From: Sphaerisporangium corydalis
Lineage (GTDB): Bacteria; Actinomycetota; Actinomycetes; Streptosporangiales; Streptosporangiaceae
Direction: 5' to 3'
Assembly: GCF_025506355.1 (NCBI RefSeq)
Contig: NZ_JANZYP010000060.1
Coordinates: 1 to 64,000, forward strand
DNA: 64,000 nucleotides
The notes beneath the pieces were generated by a model, which worked only from the letters and a program-made list of their open reading frames with translations, did not search any database and was not told where the DNA came from. Below, one piece after another: positions 41,652 through 50,089 of the stretch (position 1 is the first letter of the stretch; every line of letters starts with the position of its first letter). The position numbers and the translations under genes were made by a program.

Positions 41652-43232
41652 ATGACCGAACACAGCGCACCCTCCCAGCCGAAACCCCACGATCTCGTCG
41701 AGGCGGCGGGCATGCCCGTCGGCGCCGGCCTCATCAAGCCCGGCTACGACCCCCGGCTGGCGAACGAGGACCTGGCCCCGCTCCGCAAGCAGAGCTGGAC
41801 CTCCTACAACATCTTCGCGTTCTGGATGTCCGACGTGCACAGCGTCGGCGGCTACGTCACGGCCGGCAGCCTGTTCGCCCTCGGGCTCGCGAGCTGGCAG
41901 GTCCTGTTCGCCCTGCTCGCGGGCATCGTCATCGTGAACGTGTTCTGCAACCTGGTCGCCAAGCCCAGCCAGGTGACCGGCGTGCCGTACCCGGTCATCA
42001 ACCGGGCGATCTTCGGGGTGCGCGGCGCCAACATCCCCGCCATCATCCGCGGCCTCATCGCGATCGCCTGGTACGGCGTGCAGACCTACCTGGCCTCCCA
42101 GTCGCTGATCATCATCTTCCTCAAGTTCTGGCCCGCGACGGCCGCGCTGAACGAGGGCGGCCTCCTCGGCCTGCCCCCGCTCGGCTACATCTGCTACGCC
42201 ATCCTGTGGGTCGCCCAGGCCGCGGTGTTCTGGAAGGGCATGGAGGCGATCCGCCGGTTCATCGACTGGGCCGGGCCCGCCGTGTACGTCGTCATGGTCG
42301 TGCTCGCCGTCTACCTGGTGAGCAAGGCCGGCTGGTCCAACATCAGCCTGGACCTCTCCTCGGGTCCCCAGCTCGACTTCGGCGCGTCGATCCCGGTCAT
42401 GCTCGGCGCGATCGCGCTGGTCGTGTCCTACTTCTCCGGCCCGATGCTGAACTTCGGTGACTTCTCCCGCTACGGGAAGTCGTTCGGCTCGGTGAAGAGG
42501 GGGAACCTGCTCGGCCTGCCGGTCAACTTCCTGTTCTTCTCGCTGCTCACCGTGATCACGGCCTCGGCGACCGTGCCGGTGTTCGGCGAGCTGATCACCG
42601 ACCCCATCCACACGGTCCAGCGCATCGACACCCCGTTCGCGGTGCTGCTCGGCGGGCTCACCTTCGTCATCGCGACCGTCGGCATCAACATCGTCGCCAA
42701 CTTCATCTCCCCGGCGTTCGACTTCTCCAACGTGAACCCGCAGAAGATCAGCTGGCGCACCGGCGGCATGATCGCCGCGGTCGGGTCGGTGCTGCTCACC
42801 CCGTGGAACTGGTACGGCAACCCGGACGCCATCCAGTACACCCTCGGCATCCTCGGCGCGCTGATCGGGCCGCTGTTCGGGATCCTGATCTCCGGCTACT
42901 ACATCGTGAGCCGCCAGCGGGTGTGGGTGGACGACCTGTTCACCATGGACCCGGCCGGCCGCTACTGGTTCAGGAACGGCTACAACCCCAACGCGGTCTA
43001 CGCGGTGCTGTTCAGCGGCGTGCCCACGGTCGCGTCGGTGCTGGTGCCCACGCTGCTGGCCGACCTGGAGCTCACGACCGTCGACCTGGCCTGGATCGGC
43101 CACTACAGCTGGTTCGTCGGCTGCGCACTCGGGTTCGCGGCGTTCACCCTGCTGGAACGCGCCTCGCCGCGCATCGGCGGCCTCGACCGGGACGCGGAAC
43201 TGGTGACGGACGGCACGGCCCAGGCCGGCTGA
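41652..43232 (+). CDS. NCS1-family permease (hydantoin/allantoin/nucleobase)
   Basis: A 526-residue symporter with twelve hydrophobic helices. NCS1 marks include SWTSYNIFAFWMSDVHSVGGY at the first helix, QVTGVPYPVINRAIFGVRGANIPA, WYGVQTYLASQSL, and FNPNAVYAVLFS-like NPNAVYAVLFSGVPT near the end. Trp and Asn/Gln positions that bind hydantoins in Mhp1 appear to be in place (WYGVQT, FISPAFDFSN). It uses a cation gradient to import ring-containing nitrogen compounds. The translationally coupled racemase downstream points to hydantoins or allantoin. Confidence 0.9.
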   Translation: MTEHSAPSQPKPHDLVEAAGMPVGAGLIKPGYDPRLANEDLAPLRKQSWTSYNIFAFWMSDVHSVGGYVTAGSLFALGLASWQVLFALLAGIVIVNVFCNLVAKPSQVTGVPYPVINRAIFGVRGANIPAIIRGLIAIAWYGVQTYLASQSLIIIFLKFWPATAALNEGGLLGLPPLGYICYAILWVAQAAVFWKGMEAIRRFIDWAGPAVYVVMVVLAVYLVSKAGWSNISLDLSSGPQLDFGASIPVMLGAIALVVSYFSGPMLNFGDFSRYGKSFGSVKRGNLLGLPVNFLFFSLLTVITASATVPVFGELITDPIHTVQRIDTPFAVLLGGLTFVIATVGINIVANFISPAFDFSNVNPQKISWRTGGMIAAVGSVLLTPWNWYGNPDAIQYTLGILGALIGPLFGILISGYYIVSRQRVWVDDLFTMDPAGRYWFRNGYNPNAVYAVLFSGVPTVASVLVPTLLADLELTTVDLAWIGHYSWFVGCALGFAAFTLLERASPRIGGLDRDAELVTDGTAQAG

Positions 43233-43966
43233 TGGCCCGCATCCGGGTGATCAACCCCAACACCTCCCGGGCGATGACCGAGAGCATCGGCCGGTGCGCC
43301 CGGGCGGTGGCGGAACCCGCCACCGTCGTCACGGCGGTCAACCCGGCCATGGGCCCGGAGTCGATCGAGAGCCACTACGACGAGGCGCTGGCCGTGCCCG
43401 GACTGCTCGCGGAGATCGCGGCGGGCGAGGCGGCCGGCGCCGACGCGTATGTCATCGCGTGCTTCGGCGACCCCGGGCTCGACGCCGCGCGCGAGCTGGC
43501 GACGGGCCCGGTGGTCGGGATCGCCGAGGCCGCCATGCACGCGGCCACCCTGCTCGGGCGCGGCTTCAGCGTCGTGACGACGCTGGCCAGGACCACCGGG
43601 CGCGCCTGGGACCTCGCCGCGCGGTACGGCTTCTCGGGCGCGTGCCGGGGGGTGCACGCCTGCGACATCCCGGTGCTGGAGCTGGACGACCCCGCCTCCG
43701 GCGCCCGCGCGGTGGTGGCGGACCTGTGCGCGGAGGCCCTGGCCAGGGACGGGTGCGACTCGATCGTGCTCGGCTGCGCGGGCATGGCCCCGTTCTGCGC
43801 GGACATCTCCCGCCGCCTCGGCGTCCCAGTGATCGACGGCGTGGCCGTGGCGACCAAGCTCGCCGAGTCGCTGGTGTCCCTCGGCCTGCGGACCGGCGCC
43901 CGGGGCGAGTACGCCCCGCCGGGGCCCAAGAAGTACACGGGCCTGCTCGGCGGCTTCTCCATCTGA
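43232..43966 (+). CDS. Asp/Glu/hydantoin racemase
   Basis: The ATG at 43232 overlaps the permease stop (TGATG), so translation is coupled; 244 residues. The family shows RIRVINPNTSRAMTESI, the catalytic cysteine in AYVIACFGDPGLDAARE, and a second in DSIVLGCAGMAPFCADI. These two Cys residues remove and add the alpha proton in hydantoin and allantoin racemases. The C-terminal tail (GARGEYAPPGPKKYTGLLGG) is typical of the allantoin/hydantoin branch. No hydantoinase or carbamoylase is in the window, so the racemised substrate must be hydrolysed by enzymes encoded elsewhere. Confidence 0.9.
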   Translation: MARIRVINPNTSRAMTESIGRCARAVAEPATVVTAVNPAMGPESIESHYDEALAVPGLLAEIAAGEAAGADAYVIACFGDPGLDAARELATGPVVGIAEAAMHAATLLGRGFSVVTTLARTTGRAWDLAARYGFSGACRGVHACDIPVLELDDPASGARAVVADLCAEALARDGCDSIVLGCAGMAPFCADISRRLGVPVIDGVAVATKLAESLVSLGLRTGARGEYAPPGPKKYTGLLGGFSI

Positions 43967-44134
43967 CCCCGGACGCCACCCCGGCCACCCGTCCCGCCGG
44001 GCTTGTGCCAGACTGCTCTGACCCCGGCGGGCGGTGCCGGACGGGCCGGTGACGCGAGGGGCGGACGGGGCCCCCGGGGCGCGTTTATATCTCGTTTATC
44101 TATCATCAACATGCATGTCTTACGATCACGCCTC

Positions 44135-45076
44135 ATGACTAGTCAGCAGATGTCCGCTGAGCGCGAATATGTACCCCCGAGCCACGCACCCCAACCCCCG
44201 GTGGAGGAAGAGGAGAGGGGCGGGGTCCTCGGGCTGCTGGAGCGCATCGGCTCGGTCGTGGTCCCGATCGGCGTCGGACTGTACGCGCTGCTCTACCTCG
44301 GCGTCGAGCAGATGTACGGGATCTTCGGCATCAACCCGCAGCAGGCCGGCATCGACCAGTCGGTCCTGCTCGGCCGGCTCATGGGCACGCTGATCCTGCT
44401 CCTGCTGATCCTGATCCCGGCTCTCGGCCTCATCGTCGCCCTCGGCTGGGTGATCGACAAGGTGACCGGCGGCGCGGCCGGCCGGCTCGTGCAGGGCATC
44501 CGGCGGCGGCCGTGGATCGTCGCCCTGATCGCGGCCCTGTGGAGCGGGGCCACCTACGTCGCCCTCATGCAGCTCCTGACCGATTGGACCGTCGCGTTCC
44601 AGGTCATCGTCGCGGTGGGGCTCGGCGTGCTGGCCTTCCTGGTGCCGTACCGGCTGCTGCGCCGCCGCTCGGTCGGGCGCGCGGGCATGAAGGTGGTCGT
44701 CGGCGCCCTCACGGGCATCGGCCTCGGCTTCATCCTGATCTTCGGCCTGGTCAAGGGCGCCGTCGACGTGCAGGAGACCGGCAAGGCCAACGACCTGCTG
44801 AGCTACGTCGGCTTCCAGGACCAGTGGGCCATCATCCGCAGCGCCGACAACGACAAACCGCTGTACGACGGCCGCTGGATGATGCTCCTCGGCGAGAGCG
44901 ACGGCACCTACATCTTCTACGACTGCGACAAACTGGAGACCTTCCGCCGCCCGATGGAGACGACCAACCTCGGGAGCCTCCAGCTCGACCCCGAGCGCGA
45001 GAAGGGCTTCACCTGCGGCGACCTGGTCAAGGACGAGGCCGCCAAGGATCCGGCGGCCAAGGATGGGGGTGAGTAG
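44135..45076 (+). CDS. Membrane protein paired with CASTOR/POLLUX channel
   Basis: A 313-residue protein if started at ATG 44135 (MTSQQMSAEREYV); ATG 44111 and ATG 44150 are alternatives. No ribosome binding site is seen, and a TATCAT box at 44101-44106 would allow a leaderless message from 44111. A Pro/Glu-rich N-terminus precedes four hydrophobic helices (VVVPIGVGLYALLYLGVEQM, LILLLLILIPALGLIVALGW, WIVALIAALWSGATYVALMQL, VVGALTGIGLGFILIFGL). About 100 soluble residues follow, with aromatic strands and two Cys (YDCDKLET, FTCGDLV). No family is known to me. The stop lies two bases before the channel gene, which argues for a shared complex. Confidence 0.65.
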   Translation: MTSQQMSAEREYVPPSHAPQPPVEEEERGGVLGLLERIGSVVVPIGVGLYALLYLGVEQMYGIFGINPQQAGIDQSVLLGRLMGTLILLLLILIPALGLIVALGWVIDKVTGGAAGRLVQGIRRRPWIVALIAALWSGATYVALMQLLTDWTVAFQVIVAVGLGVLAFLVPYRLLRRRSVGRAGMKVVVGALTGIGLGFILIFGLVKGAVDVQETGKANDLLSYVGFQDQWAIIRSADNDKPLYDGRWMMLLGESDGTYIFYDCDKLETFRRPMETTNLGSLQLDPEREKGFTCGDLVKDEAAKDPAAKDGGE

Positions 45077-45078
45077 CC

Positions 45079-46896
45079 ATGTCCCGTGAGCGACTGCGCT
45101 ACTGGTTCGACAACACGATGTCCAAGGGGACCCCGGCCCTGATCGGCTGGCTGGCGGTCGCCTCCGCACTGCTCATCGCCTTCGTCACCGTGCTCGCTTA
45201 CCCCTTCAGCGGGGAGCACGGCAGCGCGCTCAAGATCGCCTGGATGAGCCTGCTGCGCACGCTCGACCCCGGCACCATGGGCGGCGACGACGGCAACGAG
45301 TTCTTCGTCTTCATGATGCTCTTCGTCACGATCGGCGGCCTGTTCATCGTCAGCGCCCTGGTCGGCGTCCTCACCACCGGCCTCGAGGCCAAGCTCGACG
45401 GCCTGCGCAAGGGCAGGTCCCGGGTCGTCGAGGAGGGGCACACCGTCCTGCTCGGCTGGTCCGACGACATCTTCGCCATCATCTCCGAGCTGGTGACCGC
45501 CAAGGAGAGCGAGAAGCGCTCAGTGATCGCCGTCCTCGCCGACCGCGACAAGGTGGAGATGGAGGAGGACCTGCGCGCCCGCCTCGGCGACACCGGCCGC
45601 ACGCGCATCGTCTGCCGCACCGGCGACCCCTCCGAGCGCTCCGCCCTGGACAGCGTCAGCCCCGGCGCCGCGAGCTCGATCCTGGTGCTGCCCGCCGACG
45701 ACTCCCAGCTCATCAAGACGCTGCTCGCGCTCGGCAACCGCCAGTGGCCCGCCACCCGCCCGCCCGTCGTGGCCGCGGTGACCGACAGCGGCAACCTCGG
45801 CGCGGCGCGCATCGCCGGCGGGGAGCACGTCGAGGTGGTCGACTCCGAGGAGATCGCCGCCCGCCTGGTCGTGCAGTCGTGCCGGCAGTCCGGGCTGTCG
45901 GCGGTCTACAGCGACCTGCTCGACTTCGACGGCGACGAGATCTACATCAGGTCCGAGCCGTCCCTGGCCGGCCGCACCTACGGCGACGCGCTCCTGGCCT
46001 ACGCCACCGCGGCGCCGCTCGGCCTGCGGCGCCAGGACGGCACCGTCGAGATCAACCCGCCCTCCTCCACCCTGATCCGGCCGGGCGACCAGGTGATCCT
46101 GATCGCCGCCGACGACTCCGAGATCCGGCTGGCCACCTCGGCGCCCGCGATCCGGCACGACGCGATCAGGGAGCCGGGCGTCGCCAAGGTCAGCCCGTCA
46201 CGGACGCTCATCCTCGGCTCCAACATCCGCAGGGCGCGGATCCTGCGCGAGCTCGGGCACTACCTGCCGGCCGGCTCCGAGATCCACCTGGCCGGCCCCG
46301 AGTCCGACGAGGCCGCCCCCGCCCCGGGCGTGCTGGTGACCTCCAAGGAGTGCGACACCACCAGCCGCACCGCGCTGGAGTCGCTCGGCGTGCGCACCTA
46401 CGACCACGTCATCGTGCTGTCCGACGACGCCTACGAGGCCCAGAAGGCCGACGCGCGCACGCTGGTCACCCTGCTGCACCTGCGGGACATGAAGGCCGGC
46501 AGCGCGATCGTCAGCGAGATGAACGACGAGCGCAACCGGCTGCTCGCCCAGGTGGCCGAGGCCGACGACTTCGTGGTCGGCGGCAAGCTCGTCAGCCTGC
46601 TGCTCACCCAGCTCGCCGAGAACCGGCACCTGGCCCAGGTGTTCGACCAGCTCTTCAGCCACCTCGGCTCGGAGATCTACCTCAAGCCCGCCGGGGACTA
46701 CGTGGCCACCGGCGTGCCGGTCAACTTCGTGACCGTGATCGAGGCGGCGCGGTCGCGGGGCGAGACCGCGATCGGGTACCGGCGGGCCGGCGACTCCGGC
46801 ACACCGCCCCGGTACGGCGTGCGGCTCAACCCCGGCAAGGAGGCGCCGCTCACGCTGGAGCCCGGCGACCGGGTGATCGTGCTCTCCGAGAGCTGA
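45079..46896 (+). CDS. CASTOR/POLLUX-type ion channel (RCK-containing)
   Basis: A 605-residue protein. Two hydrophobic segments (PALIGWLAVASALLIAFVTVL and FFVFMMLFVTIGGLFIVSALV) flank a re-entrant WMSLLRTLDPGTMGGD loop. Two RCK/TrkA-N-like cytoplasmic modules follow: HTVLLGWSDDIFAIISELV (residues about 118-136) and RTLILGSNIRRARILREL, each with a nucleotide-like Rossmann start. This matches plant CASTOR/POLLUX cation channels and their actinobacterial relatives. The channel is probably ligand-gated, by calcium or a nucleotide. It follows the four-helix membrane protein by two bases. Confidence 0.85.
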   Translation: MSRERLRYWFDNTMSKGTPALIGWLAVASALLIAFVTVLAYPFSGEHGSALKIAWMSLLRTLDPGTMGGDDGNEFFVFMMLFVTIGGLFIVSALVGVLTTGLEAKLDGLRKGRSRVVEEGHTVLLGWSDDIFAIISELVTAKESEKRSVIAVLADRDKVEMEEDLRARLGDTGRTRIVCRTGDPSERSALDSVSPGAASSILVLPADDSQLIKTLLALGNRQWPATRPPVVAAVTDSGNLGAARIAGGEHVEVVDSEEIAARLVVQSCRQSGLSAVYSDLLDFDGDEIYIRSEPSLAGRTYGDALLAYATAAPLGLRRQDGTVEINPPSSTLIRPGDQVILIAADDSEIRLATSAPAIRHDAIREPGVAKVSPSRTLILGSNIRRARILRELGHYLPAGSEIHLAGPESDEAAPAPGVLVTSKECDTTSRTALESLGVRTYDHVIVLSDDAYEAQKADARTLVTLLHLRDMKAGSAIVSEMNDERNRLLAQVAEADDFVVGGKLVSLLLTQLAENRHLAQVFDQLFSHLGSEIYLKPAGDYVATGVPVNFVTVIEAARSRGETAIGYRRAGDSGTPPRYGVRLNPGKEAPLTLEPGDRVIVLSES

Positions 46897-46924
46897 CCCC
46901 GCGGGCACCGGGCGGGGCCGTCGC

Positions 46925-46950
46925 CCCCGGCGGCGGCCCGGCCGCCGGGG
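46925..46950. terminator. 10-bp perfect stem between converging genes
   Basis: CCCCGGCGGC and GCCGCCGGGG flank a six-base loop, between the channel stop (plus) and the SARP stop (minus). Confidence 0.65.
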
Positions 46951-46956
46951 CCCGGG

Positions 46957-48987
46957 TCAGCGGATCGAGGGCTGGGCCAGGCTTCCGATCGCGTGGGACA
47001 GCAGCAGCAGGTCGGCCACCGGCTCGGGCCGCCGGGCGGAAGGGCCGGCCGCAGCCCCGGACCGGGCGGCGGGGGAGAGGTTCCCGGTCCGCACGTGGAA
47101 GTCGATCAGCCTGCTGATCGCGGCCTGGCACGCCGCCACCCCGTCCTCGGTCACGGCGCGGCGGCGGGCGTAGGCCCGGACCGGGGCGAGGTAGGAGTAC
47201 CTGCCGGGGGAGCCGGTCTCCATCAGGTGCACGTCCACCAGGGACTCCAGCAGCGGCCGCGCCATCTCGCCGGGCAGCCGCAGGACCGACGCGGCCGCGA
47301 GGTCGGTGACCTCCGGCTCCTCCGACATCGCGACCAGCCGGAACGCGCGCGCCTGCTCGGCGTCCAGCCTCCGGTAGCCGCGGTCGAGCGGGGCGTCGGC
47401 GGCCAGGCAGTCCGAGCGCCGGTCGGTCAGGCGGCGCATCTCCTCGCGCACGAGGCGCTCGACGGCCGCCACCGACCAGCCCGGCCGCGTGGCCAGCCGC
47501 GCCCCGGCGAGCCGCACCGACAGCGGGATCCCCGCGCACGCTTCGGCGAGCCCCCGGGCGGCCCTCGGCTCGGCCCCGACGCGCGCGGCGCCGGCGACGT
47601 GCCCGAGCAGCGCCACCGCCTCGTCGGGCGCGAAGGGGTCCAGCTTGAGCCAGCGCGCCCCGGGCAGGTCGAGCATCCGCTGCCGGCCGGTGACGATGAC
47701 GGCGCTGCCGGGGGCGGCGGGCAGCAGCTCGCGGATCTGGGCGCTGTCGCGGGCGTCGTCCAGGACGATCAGCACCCGCCGGCCCGACAGGGTGGTGCGC
47801 CACAGGGCGGCGCGCTCGCGGGTGGTGACCGGTATGGCGTGGCCGGGGACGCCGAAGGAGCGCAGGAACGCGGCGAGGACCTCGCCCGGCTCGGACGGCT
47901 CGCCCGTGGCCGCGAGGTCGACGTACAGCTGCCCGCCCGGGAACGCCTCCCGTGCGGCGTGCGCGGCGTGCACGGCCAGGGCCGTCTTGCCGATGCCGCC
48001 GAGCCCGACGATGCCGACCAGCGGCACGCCGGGCTGGGCCAGCGCCTCGGCCACCTCGCGCAGCCCGGTGGACCTGCCGGTGAAGTCGGCGAGGTCGGCG
48101 GGGAGCTGCGCGGGCGCGGGCGGCGGCGGGGCGGCCGGCCATCCCCGCGCGGAGGGCCCGAGCAGGCGCGGGTCGGCGGCCAGGATGCGCCGGTGCATCT
48201 CCCGCAGGCCGGGCCCGGGGTCAAGGCCGAGCTCCGCGGCCAGCAGGCGGCGGCACTCACGGAAGCTCTCCAGCGCCTCCGACTGGCGCCCGGCGCGGTA
48301 CAGGGCCAGCATCAGCAGCTCGCGGGAGCGCTCCCGCAGCGGGTGCGCGCCGACCATGGCCGCCAGCTCGGTGACCACCCCGATGTCGAGGCCAAGCTCC
48401 AGGTCGATGGCGAACCTGTCCTCGGCGGCGGCCAGGCGGAGCCGGTCCAGCCGGGTGCGCTGGGCCTCGGCGTAGGTGCCGGGGACGCCGGTCAGCGGGG
48501 AGCCCTTCCACAGGCCGAGCGCGTCCCCGAGCGCGGCGGCCGCCGCGGGGGCGTCCCCTTCGCGCCGGGCGGTCCGCGCCCGGGTCACCAGGTCCTGGAA
48601 CAGGGTCAGGTCCAGCCGGCCGGGCCCGGCGCGCAGGGCGTACCCGCCTCTGGCCGAGGCGATGAGGCCGGGGCCGAGCGCGCGGCGCAGCCGGGAGACG
48701 TAGGTGCGGACGGTGCTGACGGCGGACTGCGGGGGCGCGTCCTCCCACATGATGTCGACGAGGTCCGTGAGGCTCACCGGGGCGCCCTCGTGCAGGAGCA
48801 GGATCGCCAGGGCGGTGCGCTGCTGCGGGGTGCCGAGGTCCACCTCGGCGCCGTCGCGCCAGGCGCGGACCGGGCCCAGCACCGCGAAACGGGCGCCTGA
48901 CCCGGGCCCGGGCGCCCGCCGGTCGCCTTCGGCGGCGTGGCCGGCACCGCCGCCGGTCGTGCCGAGGAGCGGAGGGGGCTGGCGCAT
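46957..48987 (-). CDS. SARP-type regulator with BTAD and NB-ARC domains
   Basis: From ATG 48987 the product has 676 residues; the nearest AAGGAA lies 13 bases upstream, which is far, so the start is provisional. Domains in order: OmpR-like winged helix (FAVLGPVRAWRDGAEVDLGTPQQRTALAILL), BTAD (LTLFQDLVTRARTARREGDAPAA, LMLALYRAGRQSEALESFRECRRLL), and an NB-ARC/STAND ATPase with Walker A GLGGIGKTAL and VLIVLDDARDS as Walker B. The C-terminal TPR array of full AfsR proteins is missing, but a helical region (GYRRLDAEQARAFRLVAMSEEP) remains. SARPs activate secondary metabolism or development genes in actinomycetes. No biosynthetic cluster lies beside it. Confidence 0.85.
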   Translation of the reverse strand: MRQPPPLLGTTGGGAGHAAEGDRRAPGPGSGARFAVLGPVRAWRDGAEVDLGTPQQRTALAILLLHEGAPVSLTDLVDIMWEDAPPQSAVSTVRTYVSRLRRALGPGLIASARGGYALRAGPGRLDLTLFQDLVTRARTARREGDAPAAAAALGDALGLWKGSPLTGVPGTYAEAQRTRLDRLRLAAAEDRFAIDLELGLDIGVVTELAAMVGAHPLRERSRELLMLALYRAGRQSEALESFRECRRLLAAELGLDPGPGLREMHRRILAADPRLLGPSARGWPAAPPPPAPAQLPADLADFTGRSTGLREVAEALAQPGVPLVGIVGLGGIGKTALAVHAAHAAREAFPGGQLYVDLAATGEPSEPGEVLAAFLRSFGVPGHAIPVTTRERAALWRTTLSGRRVLIVLDDARDSAQIRELLPAAPGSAVIVTGRQRMLDLPGARWLKLDPFAPDEAVALLGHVAGAARVGAEPRAARGLAEACAGIPLSVRLAGARLATRPGWSVAAVERLVREEMRRLTDRRSDCLAADAPLDRGYRRLDAEQARAFRLVAMSEEPEVTDLAAASVLRLPGEMARPLLESLVDVHLMETGSPGRYSYLAPVRAYARRRAVTEDGVAACQAAISRLIDFHVRTGNLSPAARSGAAAGPSARRPEPVADLLLLSHAIGSLAQPSIR

Positions 48988-49216
48988 ACGTATCGGCGTT
49001 CCTTCGCGATGATCATGATGTCCGCCCGGGGGGACGGCATCCGGGACCACCGGTCGTCGTTTCGGCCGGTCGCCGCCGGAAACCTGTAGCCTAACCGCCC
49101 GCGCCGGGCGCCGGTAACGGTTCGGCGCCGGGCCCTGGCACACCGGGGGCGAAAAGGGGCGGCGGGCCGGGGGAGCGTGACCCTTGACAAGGTCCGCGAC
49201 AGGGGCTGCCAGGCTA

Positions 49217-49241
49217 TTTACTCTTAGTAAAGTTTCCTTTA
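49217..49241. promoter_or_regulatory. ROK-like operator upstream of the LPMO gene
   Basis: Two overlapping perfect inverted repeats: TTTACT-CTT-AGTAAA (49217-49231) and TAAAG-TTTC-CTTTA (49228-49241). The AGTAAAGTTTCC core resembles ROK-family sites of polysaccharide genes in actinomycetes (from memory, not verified). The site is 34 bases before the start and is strikingly A/T-rich. Confidence 0.55.
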
Positions 49242-49275
49242 TATTCCTGGCATCCCCCCAGCCATGGAGCACCGC

Positions 49276-50013
49276 ATGCGCAAAACGATCATGATAGTCA
49301 GCACCGCGCTGATGACCGCCGCGATCACCGTCCTGTCCGCGTCCCCCGCCCTGGCCCACGGGTACATCTCCTCGCCCCCGAGCCGCCAGGCCATGTGCGC
49401 CCAGGGCCGCGTGGCCAACTGCGGCGACATCATCTACGAGCCGCAGAGCGTCGAGGGCCCCAAGGGACAGCGCAGCTGCAACGGCGGCGTCGCCCGGTTC
49501 GCCCAGCTCGCCGACGAGAGCAAGCCGTGGCCGGCCACCTCGGTCGGCACCACGGTCACCTTCAACTGGGTGCTCACCGCGCGGCACTCCACCAGCCTGT
49601 GGGAGTACTACATCGGCGGCACCCGGGTCGCGGTGTTCGACGACCAGGGCCGCCAGCCCGGCGCCACGGTCTCCCACACCGTGAACCTGTCGGGCTTCAG
49701 CGGCCGGCAGCGGGTCCTGGCCATCTGGAACATCGCCGACACCGTCAACGCCTTCTACTCGTGCGTCGACCTGCAGATCGGCGGCGGTGGCGGCAACCCG
49801 ACCCCCACCCCGACGCCCACGCCCACCCCCCGGCCGACCCCGACCCCGACGCCGACCGTGACCGTCCCCGGCGGGACGTGGGCCGCGGGCACCTCCTACG
49901 CGGTGGGCGCCCAGGTCACCTACGCCGGCCTGCGCTACCGGTGCCTCCAGGCGCACACGGCCATCGCCGGCTGGGAGCCGCCGAACGTCCCCGCCCTGTG
50001 GCAGCGGATCTGA
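49276..50013 (+). CDS. AA10 lytic polysaccharide monooxygenase with CBM5/12
   Basis: The likely start is ATG 49276 (MRKTIMIVST), six bases after GGAG; 245 residues. Signal peptidase cleavage after Ala27 exposes His28 as the new N-terminus (HGYISSPPSR), the first copper ligand. His104 (TARHSTS) completes the histidine brace. The catalytic domain ends about residue 175. A Pro-Thr linker (178-200) leads to a CBM5/12 chitin-binding module (WAAGTSYAVGAQVTYAG, HTAIAGWEPP, ALWQRI). It oxidises and loosens crystalline chitin or cellulose outside the cell. The upstream inverted repeats suggest sugar control. Confidence 0.93.
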   Translation: MRKTIMIVSTALMTAAITVLSASPALAHGYISSPPSRQAMCAQGRVANCGDIIYEPQSVEGPKGQRSCNGGVARFAQLADESKPWPATSVGTTVTFNWVLTARHSTSLWEYYIGGTRVAVFDDQGRQPGATVSHTVNLSGFSGRQRVLAIWNIADTVNAFYSCVDLQIGGGGGNPTPTPTPTPTPRPTPTPTPTVTVPGGTWAAGTSYAVGAQVTYAGLRYRCLQAHTAIAGWEPPNVPALWQRI

Positions 50014-50022
50014 CCTCCTGAC

Positions 50023-50052
50023 GGGCGCCGCGTCCACGCGGGCGCGGCGCCC
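50023..50052. terminator. Hairpin after the LPMO gene
   Basis: A 10-bp perfect stem GGGCGCCGCG/CGCGGCGCCC with a ten-base loop, nine bases past the stop. Confidence 0.6.
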
Positions 50053-50089
50053 GGATGCCCGCGCGAACCGGCCGAGAGAGGCGGAACAC

